DNA of 7,483 nucleotides from an uncultured Eubacteriales bacterium (lineage in GTDB: Bacteria; Bacillota; Clostridia; Oscillospirales; Oscillospiraceae), in NCBI GenBank assembly GCA_900550585.1, contig URST01000093.1:1-7483 (forward strand), given 5' to 3'. Both the position numbers and the translations under genes were made by a program. The notes beneath the pieces are model-generated. The model was not told the origin of the DNA. It searched no databases and worked only from the letters and a program-made list of their open reading frames with translations. Shown piece after piece: positions 1 through 4,370 of the stretch. Within the stretch, counting starts at the first letter, position 1. Every line of letters starts with the position of its first letter.

Positions 1-360
1 GCCGACGGCCGCAAGGTCAAGGGCGCCACGCTCCACTGGGTGGACGCGGAGAACTGTCTGGACGCCGAGGTGCGCCTATACGACAACCTGTTCTCCGATG
101 CCACGCCCGACGGCCCGGACAAGGACTTCTTGGACTGCCTGAACCCCGAGAGCCTGACGGTGCTCACCGGCTGCAAGGTGGAGCCGGAGATGCGCCGTGT
201 GGCGGAGGACTTCGACAGGCAGGCGGACCGCACCGGCGTCAACGCCCCCACGTTCCAGTTCATGCGGGTAGGCTACTTCTGCATGGACAACCGGGACTGC
301 ACGGCGGAGCATCTGGTGTTCGACCGCAGCGTGTCCCTGAAGGACAGCTTCAAAAAGTAA
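1..360 (+). CDS. glnS: Glutaminyl-tRNA synthetase, C-terminal part (5' end outside window)
   Basis: The reading frame is open from the first base and gives 119 residues before TAA. It matches the C-terminal anticodon-binding beta-barrel region of class I glutaminyl-tRNA synthetase: the lysine-rich KVKGATLHWV strand near residues 5-14, the AEVRLYDNLF segment near 23-32, a NPESLTVLTG stretch near 45-54, and an ending of the type FQFMRVGYFCMD...VFDRSVSLKDSFKK. The full enzyme charges tRNA-Gln with glutamine in the cytosol; the catalytic Rossmann domain with HIGH and KMSKS motifs lies upstream and is not visible. The gene ends 5 bases before a strong hairpin terminator and faces the ymxH-like gene. 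Many Firmicutes make Gln-tRNA by the GatCAB amidation route instead, so a direct GlnRS is informative about lineage. Identity rests on recognised family sequence and is fairly secure. Confidence 0.9.
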   Translation, partial: ADGRKVKGATLHWVDAENCLDAEVRLYDNLFSDATPDGPDKDFLDCLNPESLTVLTGCKVEPEMRRVAEDFDRQADRTGVNAPTFQFMRVGYFCMDNRDCTAEHLVFDRSVSLKDSFKK

Positions 361-364
361 ACGG

Positions 365-404
365 AAAACAGCGTCTCCGGCGGAGCCGGAGGCGCTGTTT
401 TTTT
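365..404. terminator. Bidirectional rho-independent terminator between glnS and the ymxH-like gene
   Basis: A 15-bp stem with one G-T wobble (arms 367-381 and 385-399, loop GGA) is flanked by AA/AAAA on the left and a run of Ts (398-404) on the right, so it can end transcription from both sides. The stop codon of the leftward gene (403-405) lies inside the T run. Confidence 0.9.
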
Positions 405-693
405 ACCCGAACCACCCCTTTTTCCGCCGGGGCGGCGGTGGCGGCTGCCGCTTCTGGAAGGGCTTGTCGATGAGGATGATGTCGTCCCCGAACTTCTGGA
501 TGCAGTCCCACGGGACGTAGAAATCCTCCCCGCGCCCGAACAGCCCGAAGAACCGGCACGGCCCGAACACGATGATGCCCTTCACCGTGCCCTCCGGCAC
601 CTGTACGTCCAGATCGCCCACGCAGCCCAGGCGGCACCCGTCGCACAGGTTGATGACCTCCTTGCGCCGCAGCATGGAAAATTTGCACAGCAT
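403..693 (-). CDS. YlmC/YmxH family sporulation protein (PRC-barrel)
   Basis: This encodes 96 residues. It resembles the small YlmC/YmxH PRC-barrel proteins of spore formers: KEVINLCDGCRLGCVGDLDV at about residues 11-30, then a hydrophobic strand and GLFGRGEDFYVPW at about 50-62, then IQKFGDDIILID at about 65-76. The biochemical role of the family is not settled; it is linked to sporulation and usually sits near sigE/sigG. I chose ATG 693 because GGGGTGAG at 698-705 is a suitable ribosome binding site and the family domain begins only a few residues later. The frame stays open upstream to 828, but that stretch is intergenic in character and overlaps the sigG control region; ATG 675 is a shorter alternative. 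Odd points are six cysteines, three of them clustered (17, 20, 24), and a basic, proline-rich tail with five prolines in a row (84-88). The gene is divergent from sigG. Confidence 0.82.
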   Translation of the reverse strand: MLCKFSMLRRKEVINLCDGCRLGCVGDLDVQVPEGTVKGIIVFGPCRFFGLFGRGEDFYVPWDCIQKFGDDIILIDKPFQKRQPPPPPRRKKGWFG

Positions 694-756
694 CGCACTC
701 ACCCCGCCATACTCTATGCGCCGCGCCGCCTGTCCCATGCTGTCGTTTCCGGGGAC

Positions 757-773
757 ATTCCGCCCTGCGGAAT
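757..773. promoter_or_regulatory. Perfect inverted repeat in the ymxH-sigG divergent gap
   Basis: ATTCCGC (757-763) and GCGGAAT (767-773) form a perfect 7-bp inverted repeat around CCT. The right arm overlaps the -35 element proposed for sigG (770-774), so it could be an operator acting on either divergent gene, or simply a hairpin in the ymxH leader. The symmetry is seen directly; the role is inferred. Confidence 0.4.
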
Positions 774-799
774 AGCCGCCGCCGCGCCGGGAAATACTG
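770..799 (+). promoter_or_regulatory. Candidate sigma-F/sigma-G-type promoter of sigG
   Basis: GAATA at 770-774 and GGAAATACTG at 790-799 are 15 bases apart and resemble the forespore sigma-F pattern (GYATA, about 15 bases, GGNNANANTR), with one mismatch in the -35. Transcription would start near 806, leaving a leader of about 23 nt that still holds the ribosome binding site at 813-818. In B. subtilis sigG is transcribed by sigma-F and then by sigma-G itself, so the match is biologically sensible, but both motifs are short and degenerate. Confidence 0.45.
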
Positions 800-828
800 C
801 CACTATCACAGTGGAAGGACGGGCGCAC

Positions 829-1602
829 ATGCGGGGGAAAGTGGAGATCTGCGGCATCAACACGGCCAAGCTGCCGGTACTGAAAAATGACGAGATGATG
901 GCCCTGCTGCGCCGCACCAAGGACGGCGATGCGGCGGCGCGGGAGCAGCTGATCTGCGGCAACCTGCGGCTGGTGCTGTCGGTGCTCCAGAAGTTTCAGG
1001 GCCGGGGCGAGAACGTGGACGACCTGTTTCAGGTGGGCTGCATCGGCCTGATGAAGGCCATTGACAACTTCGACATCCAGCAGCCGGTGCGGTTCTCCAC
1101 CTACGGCGTGCCCATGATCGTGGGGGAGATACGCCGCTACCTGCGGGACAACAGCGCCGTCCGGGTCAGCCGCAGCATGCGGGACACGGCCTATAAGGTG
1201 CTGCAGGCCCGTGAAAAGCTGATGGCCGAGAGCCAGCGGGAGCCGACCGTGGAGCAGATCGCCAAATATCTGGACATCCCACGGGAGGACGTGGTGTTCG
1301 CCATGGACGCCATCGTGGACCCCGTCAGCCTGTATGAGCCGGTATACGCCGACGGCGGGGGAGACGCGGTGTGCGTCATGGATCAGGTGCGGGACGACCG
1401 GAACACCGATGAGAGCTGGCTGGACCGCATCGCCCTGAAGGAGGCCATCTCCCGGCTGGATCCCCGGGAGCGCAGCATCCTGGCCCTCCGGTTTTGTCAG
1501 GGCAAGACCCAGATGGAGGTCAGCAGCGAGATCGGCATCTCGCAGGCCCAGGTGTCCCGGCTGGAGAAGGGCGCCATCAGCGCCATCCGGCGGAATATGT
1601 AG
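829..1602 (+). CDS. sigG: RNA polymerase sporulation sigma factor SigG (late forespore)
   Basis: The product is 257 residues, the usual length for sigma-G. It begins with the hallmark KVEICGINTAKLPVLKN (4-20), which is close to B. subtilis SigG. Region 2 follows with GNLRLVLSV (44-52), VDDLFQVGCIGLMKAIDNFD (63-82), the core-binding and -10-reading part, then RFSTYGVPMIVGEIRRYLRDN (88-108). Region 3 spans about 113-170. Region 4 has DPRERSILALRF (211-222) and the helix-turn-helix GKTQMEVSSEIGISQAQVSRLEK (225-247) that reads the -35. SigG directs late forespore genes such as SASP and germination genes. ATG 829 was chosen over the in-frame GTG 811 because the family N-terminus fits and GGAAGG (813-818) lies 10 bases upstream. 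The gene stands alone, divergent from a ymxH-like gene, without sigE/spoIIGA beside it on this side. Residue 43 is Cys at the position of B. subtilis Asn45. Confidence 0.96.
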   Translation: MRGKVEICGINTAKLPVLKNDEMMALLRRTKDGDAAAREQLICGNLRLVLSVLQKFQGRGENVDDLFQVGCIGLMKAIDNFDIQQPVRFSTYGVPMIVGEIRRYLRDNSAVRVSRSMRDTAYKVLQAREKLMAESQREPTVEQIAKYLDIPREDVVFAMDAIVDPVSLYEPVYADGGGDAVCVMDQVRDDRNTDESWLDRIALKEAISRLDPRERSILALRFCQGKTQMEVSSEIGISQAQVSRLEKGAISAIRRNM

Positions 1603-1612
1603 CAGCAGAAGA

Positions 1613-1648
1613 AAAAAGCGCGGCAGGGAAGTCCCTGCCGCGCTTTTT
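1613..1648. terminator. Bidirectional rho-independent terminator between sigG and trmB
   Basis: A perfect 12-bp GC-rich stem (1618-1629 with 1632-1643, loop AG) is flanked by A-run 1613-1617 and T-run 1644-1648, which extend the pairing to 17 bp. It lies 10 bases after the sigG stop and 5 bases after the trmB stop on the other strand, so it serves both convergent genes. Confidence 0.95.
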
Positions 1649-1653
1649 GTGTG

Positions 1654-2334
1654 CTATTCCGCCTCTGCCGCGTCCTCCGGCTCCGCAGGCTCCTCCCACG
1701 GCACCATAGAGGCCACGCACCGGTTGATGTTCTTGCCCTCGCTGAAGAACTTCCGCTCATAGTCGGTCATGACGCCCACCGGGCCGTCCCTGTGCAGGTC
1801 GGTGGTGACTTCCGACAGCCGGAAGCCGAACTGGGGGATCTCCTCCAGCGACCAGGCGAACAGCTTGTCGTTGTCGGTCTTGAAGTGGATCTGCCCGTCC
1901 TCGGCCAGCACCTTGCGGTACAGCTTCAGGAAATTCCCGTGGGTCAGCCGCCGCTTTTTCTGGTTGCTTTTGGGCCACGGGTCACAGAAGTTGATGTACA
2001 GCCGGTCGATCTCGCCGGGGGCGAACATGTCCGGCAGCAGCGCCGCGTCGCCGTCCACGAAGAACACGTTGTGCAGCCCGGCCTCCGTCACCCGCTCCAT
2101 GGCCACCACCATGGCGTCGGGCACCTTCTCCACGGCGATGAGCAGCACGTCCGGCTCGGCGGCGGCAGTGTCCGCCGTGAAGCGGCCCTTGCCGCAGCCC
2201 AGCTCCACCCGCAGCTCCCGGGCCTGGGGCATCAGCGTCCGCCATTGGCCCCGCATGGCAAAGGGATCGCGGACAAGGCAGCTGCCGCAGGCCTCCATCC
2301 GGGGCACCAGATTCTTCTTTTTCCGCATACGCAT
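1654..2334 (-). CDS. trmB: tRNA (guanine-N7-)-methyltransferase TrmB
   Basis: The product is 226 residues, a normal length for the family. It transfers methyl from S-adenosylmethionine to N7 of G46 in the variable loop of many tRNAs in the cytosol. Visible motifs, in order: the MRMRKKKN start; the SAM-binding glycine motif VELGCGKGRF (43-52); the acidic residue after strand 2 in AVEK (Glu69); the family signature DPWPK followed by KKRR (118-129); TDN (153-155); and TDYERKF near 190-196, the T-x-Y-E-x-K-F catalytic/tRNA-binding motif. ATG 2334 is preferred because GGAGG lies 11 bases upstream and B. subtilis TrmB also begins MRMR; the frame remains open to 2469, but that stretch covers the promoter. 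ATG 2328 is a less likely alternative. The gene is monocistronic here, ends at a shared terminator, and is divergent from the butyrate operon. The C-terminus is acidic (rich in E, A and P). Confidence 0.95.
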   Translation of the reverse strand: MRMRKKKNLVPRMEACGSCLVRDPFAMRGQWRTLMPQARELRVELGCGKGRFTADTAAAEPDVLLIAVEKVPDAMVVAMERVTEAGLHNVFFVDGDAALLPDMFAPGEIDRLYINFCDPWPKSNQKKRRLTHGNFLKLYRKVLAEDGQIHFKTDNDKLFAWSLEEIPQFGFRLSEVTTDLHRDGPVGVMTDYERKFFSEGKNINRCVASMVPWEEPAEPEDAAEAE

Positions 2335-2374
2335 GGCGCAGACTTCCTCCCATATGTGGTGAATACAGTTATCT

Positions 2375-2403
2375 CTTATACCATATTTTCCGGTCACATG
2401 CAA
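2375..2403 (-). promoter_or_regulatory. Sigma-A promoter of trmB
   Basis: Read on the minus strand, TTGCAT (2398-2403) and TATAAG (2375-2380) are 17 bases apart, each close to the -35 and -10 consensus. The transcript would start near 2368, giving a leader of about 34 nt before the trmB ATG. This is the best promoter candidate upstream of trmB. Confidence 0.7.
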
Positions 2404-2439
2404 ACCCCAAATTCCCGGAAGTCGGAATTTCCCCGAAAA

Positions 2440-2481
2440 TGACGCCGGTCTACCCTTAAAATTGCGCAAAGAACGGCGTCA
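2440..2481. repeat. Spaced 8-bp inverted repeat enclosing a TTGCGCAA palindrome
   Basis: TGACGCCG (2440-2447) is the exact reverse complement of CGGCGTCA (2474-2481). The 26-base interval contains the self-complementary TTGCGCAA at 2462-2469. It lies upstream of both divergent promoters and resembles operator-like symmetry, but no regulator is recognised. Confidence 0.4.
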
Positions 2482-2506
2482 ACTTTTGTGAGAACTGCTA
2501 AAAAAG

Positions 2507-2520
2507 AGAAAGCGCTGTCG
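2507..2520 (+). promoter_or_regulatory. Candidate cre site (CcpA) upstream of the crt promoter
   Basis: AGAAAGCGCTGTCG fits TGWAANCGNTNWCA at every defined position except the first and last, so the core is intact and the ends are not. Its centre is about 50 bases upstream of the predicted crt start, just before the -35. CcpA control of butyrate genes is known in clostridia; binding here is inferred from sequence only. Confidence 0.4.
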
Positions 2521-2527
2521 GTTGGAC

Positions 2528-2545
2528 TTGATAAAATTCTAACGG
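2528..2545. promoter_or_regulatory. Degenerate Rex-like operator on the crt -35 region
   Basis: TTGATAAAATTCTAACGG can be laid on the clostridial Rex pattern TTGTTAA-N4-TTAACAA with 10 of 14 defined positions matching. The left half is good and the right half poor. It coincides with the -35 hexamer and spacer, where a repressor would block RNA polymerase. Rex (NADH/NAD+ sensing) controls crt-bcd-etf operons in several clostridia, so placement is sensible, but the match is weak and part of it is just the -35 element. Confidence 0.25.
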
Positions 2546-2556
2546 TCTACTATAAT
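2528..2556 (+). promoter_or_regulatory. Sigma-A promoter of the crt-hbd-bcd-etfBA operon
   Basis: TTGATA (2528-2533; one mismatch to TTGACA) and a perfect TATAAT (2551-2556) are separated by exactly 17 bases. The start would be near 2563, giving a leader of about 99 nt. This is the strongest promoter in the window and fits a highly expressed energy-metabolism operon. Confidence 0.88.
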
Positions 2557-2613
2557 ACAGTATGTATGAGGAGGATTGCGTCCAGAGGGCGCTCTGCCGC
2601 CTCTGACACGCTG

Positions 2614-2634
2614 CCGCGGCGCTGTCTGCCGCGG
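2614..2634 (+). promoter_or_regulatory. Stable GC hairpin in the crt leader
   Basis: CCGCGGCG (2614-2621) can pair with TGCCGCGG (2627-2634), including one G-U, around a 5-base loop. A second possible stem, CAGAGG/CCTCTG (2583-2588 with 2600-2605), lies just upstream. No T-run follows, so it is not a terminator. The right arm covers the first bases of GGAGG (2633-2637), the ribosome binding site of the alternative upstream start at 2644, while the main one at 2649-2654 stays free. Confidence 0.45.
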
Positions 2635-2661
2635 AGGAACAGAATGCAAGGAGGAATGGAT

Positions 2662-3441
2662 ATGACGCATGTTCTGCTGGAAAAAAAGGAGCATATCGCC
2701 GTGGCCACCATCAACCGGCCCAAGGCACTGAACGCTCTGAATTCCGAGGTGCTGTCCGATCTGAACGAGCTGGTGGATACTGTCGCCGCCGATCCGGATA
2801 TTTATGCGCTGGTCATCACCGGCAGCGGCGAAAAGGCCTTTGTGGCCGGCGCCGACATCGGTGAGATGAGCACCCTGACCAAGGAAGGCGGCGAGGCCTT
2901 CGGCAAGCACGGCAACGACGTGTTCCGCCGCATCGAGACACTGCCCATCCCCACCATCGCCGCGGTCAACGGCTTTGCGCTGGGCGGCGGCTGCGAGCTG
3001 AGCATGAGCTGCGATATCCGCATCTGCGCCGACACCGCCGTGTTCGGTCAGCCTGAGACGGGCCTGGGCATCACCCCCGGCTTCGGCGGCACCCAGCGTC
3101 TGGCCCGGCTGGTCAGCCCCGGCATGGCCAAGCAGCTGATCTATACCGCCAAGAACATCAAGGCCGACGAGGCGTATCGCATCGGTCTGGTCAACGCCGT
3201 CTACCCGCTGGAGGAGCTGATGCCCGCCGCGGAGAAGCTGGCCCAGACCATCGCCAAGAACGCCCCCATCGCCGTCCGCGCCTGCAAGAAGGCCATCAAC
3301 GACGGCCTGCAGACCGACATGGATCAGGCCATCGTCATCGAGGAGAAGCTGTTCGGCAGCTGCTTCGAGACGGCGGACCAGAAGGAGGGTATGGGCGCCT
3401 TCCTGGAAAAGCGCAAGCACGAGCCTTACCAGAACAAATAA
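2662..3441 (+). CDS. crt: 3-hydroxybutyryl-CoA dehydratase (crotonase)
   Basis: The product is 259 residues and closely resembles Crt of Clostridium acetobutylicum (261). It dehydrates (S)-3-hydroxybutyryl-CoA to crotonyl-CoA in the cytosol. Crotonase-fold marks: INRPKALNALN near 17-27; the oxyanion-hole segment FVAGADIGEM (60-69); NGFALGGGCELSMSCDIRI (103-121) with Gly109-Gly110 and catalytic Glu112; and FGQPETGLGITPGFGGTQRL (128-147) with the second catalytic Glu132. ATG 2662 was chosen because AAGGAGGA (2648-2655) sits 7 bases before it. ATG 2656 touches that site, but in-frame ATG 2644 has its own GGAGG 6 bases upstream and would add six residues. First gene of the operon, 68 bases before hbd. 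Its third codon positions are more uniformly C/G, with few GCT and CGT codons, than those of hbd to etfA. Confidence 0.95.
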   Translation: MTHVLLEKKEHIAVATINRPKALNALNSEVLSDLNELVDTVAADPDIYALVITGSGEKAFVAGADIGEMSTLTKEGGEAFGKHGNDVFRRIETLPIPTIAAVNGFALGGGCELSMSCDIRICADTAVFGQPETGLGITPGFGGTQRLARLVSPGMAKQLIYTAKNIKADEAYRIGLVNAVYPLEELMPAAEKLAQTIAKNAPIAVRACKKAINDGLQTDMDQAIVIEEKLFGSCFETADQKEGMGAFLEKRKHEPYQNK

Positions 3442-3442
3442 G

Positions 3443-3472
3443 TTAATTGACAGGCATCCGCCTGATGATTAA
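3443..3472 (+). promoter_or_regulatory. Intercistronic hairpin between crt and hbd
   Basis: TTAAT-TGA-CAGGC (3443-3455) pairs with GCCTG-ATG-ATTAA (3460-3472) around loop ATCC. Ten Watson-Crick pairs, two G-U pairs and one A-A mismatch make a 13-bp stem starting just after the crt stop. No T-run follows, so it is unlikely to be a full terminator; RNA processing or stabilisation of the downstream message is possible. A weaker pair, AATTCA/TGAATT (3475-3480 with 3491-3496), sits before the hbd ribosome binding site. Confidence 0.55.
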
Positions 3473-3509
3473 GCAATTCATGTAAAAATTTGAATTAGGA
3501 GGAACAATC

Positions 3510-4346
3510 ATGAAAGTAGCAGTATTTGGCGCGGGTACGATGGGCAGCGGTATTGCTCAGGTTTTCGCAGCGAAGGGCCACACCGCCCTGATGTATGCAT
3601 CCAGCACGGCGAGCGCACAGCGTCATAAGGACAAGCTGGCTGCCTCCCTGAACAAGAAGGTCGCCAAGGGCAAGATGACCCAGGAAGCTGCTGATGATAT
3701 CATGAGCCGCGTTCTGGTGGAGGAGTTTGAGGCCGCCGCCGATGCCGATCTGGTCATCGAGTGCGTCGCCGAGAACATGGCCGTCAAGAAGGAACTGCTG
3801 GGCAAGCTGGACGCTCTGTGCAAGGACGAGACCGTCTTCGCCTCCAACACCTCCTCTCTGTCCATCACCGAGATGGGCCAGGGCCTGAAGCACCACCTCA
3901 TCGGCATGCACTTCTTCAACCCGGTGCCCGCCATGAAGCTGGTGGAGGTCATTGCCGGCGGCAACACCCCCGCTGAGCTGGTGGACTACATCAAGAACCT
4001 CTCCACTGAGATCGGCAAGACCCCCGTGGTGGTCAACGAGGCCCCCGGCTTTGTGGTCAACAAGATCCTGATTCCCTACTGCAACGAGGGCGTTTGCGTT
4101 CTGCAGGAAGGCGTTGCCTCCGCGGAAGATATCGATATTGCTATGCAGCTGGGCTGCAACCACCCCATGGGCCCCCTGCATCTGGGCGACCTGATCGGCT
4201 GGGACGTGGTCCTGAACATTATGGACGTGCTGTTCAATGAGACTCACGATAGCAAGTATCGCGCAAACGTGCTGATCCGGAAGATGGTTCGCGCGGGCAA
4301 ATTGGGTATTAAGTCCGGCGAAGGCTTCTTCAACTACAACAAGTAA
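3510..4346 (+). CDS. hbd: 3-hydroxybutyryl-CoA dehydrogenase
   Basis: The product is 278 residues, normal for the short bacterial Hbd/HCDH family. It reduces acetoacetyl-CoA to (S)-3-hydroxybutyryl-CoA with NAD(P)H. The N-terminal Rossmann domain starts at once with VFGAGTMGSGIAQ (5-17). ASNTSSLSITE (111-121) and IGMHFFNPVPAMKLVEVI (131-148) carry the active-site elements, including His134, Asn137 and Glu146. APGFVVNKILIPYCNE (178-193) begins the C-terminal dimerising domain, which runs through NHPMGPLHLGDLIGWD (217-232) to the GEGFFNYNK end. AGGAGG at 3497-3502 is 7 bases before the ATG. Odd point: the acidic residue that normally ends strand beta-2 (Asp31 in C. acetobutylicum, in LRDIKDE) is replaced; here the segment reads LMYASSTAS (27-35), which points to altered NADH/NADPH choice. 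Role in the operon is clear; cofactor is uncertain. Confidence 0.95.
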   Translation: MKVAVFGAGTMGSGIAQVFAAKGHTALMYASSTASAQRHKDKLAASLNKKVAKGKMTQEAADDIMSRVLVEEFEAAADADLVIECVAENMAVKKELLGKLDALCKDETVFASNTSSLSITEMGQGLKHHLIGMHFFNPVPAMKLVEVIAGGNTPAELVDYIKNLSTEIGKTPVVVNEAPGFVVNKILIPYCNEGVCVLQEGVASAEDIDIAMQLGCNHPMGPLHLGDLIGWDVVLNIMDVLFNETHDSKYRANVLIRKMVRAGKLGIKSGEGFFNYNK

Positions 4347-4370
4347 AAATCAGGAAAAGGAGAAAAGAGT

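Larger units (their letters stand above)
2335..2661. other. Divergent control region between trmB and the butyrate operon
   Basis: These 327 bases carry no convincing gene. They are less GC-rich than the flanking genes from about 2345 to 2560. From left to right they hold: the trmB ribosome binding site and promoter; an inverted repeat AAATTCC/GGAATTT (2409-2415 and 2424-2430, 8-base loop); a longer-spaced inverted repeat TGACGCCG/CGGCGTCA (2440-2447 and 2474-2481) enclosing the palindrome TTGCGCAA (2462-2469); a cre-like site (2507-2520); the crt promoter with a Rex-like site on it (2528-2556); and a GC-rich, structured crt leader (about 2563-2661). In-frame extensions of both flanking genes cross this region but lack family similarity and a ribosome binding site. 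Confidence 0.7.

Noticed and set aside
710..718. Sigma-K-like -10 (CATAGAGTA on the minus strand) for the ymxH-like gene
   Set aside because: The implied start, near 703, would cut into the ribosome binding site at 698-705, so the match is probably chance.
572..775. Plus-strand open frame across the ymxH-like gene and the sigG promoter region
   Set aside because: It overlaps a recognised gene on the other strand, has no ribosome binding site, and its translation resembles nothing known.
811..828. GTG 811 as the start of sigG
   Set aside because: It lies immediately before the ribosome binding site rather than after it, and would add residues not found in sigma-G; ATG 829 fits both family and spacing.
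1651..2442. Plus-strand open frames opposite trmB (1651-2442 and 1769-2362)
   Set aside because: They are shadows of trmB, whose SAM-binding and DPWPK motifs are unmistakable; the plus-strand translations show low-complexity composition and no family features.
2486..2503. Second Rex-like site beginning TTGTGAG
   Set aside because: Only the left half matches; the right half agrees at about three positions, which is background level.
2563..2661. Riboswitch in the crt leader
   Set aside because: There are hairpins, but no conserved aptamer core that I recognise and no terminator with a T-run.
3447..3475. Internal promoter before hbd based on a perfect TTGACA at 3447-3452
   Set aside because: At 16-18 bases downstream there is only TTAAGC/TAAGCA-like sequence, a poor -10, and the TTGACA is part of the intercistronic hairpin.
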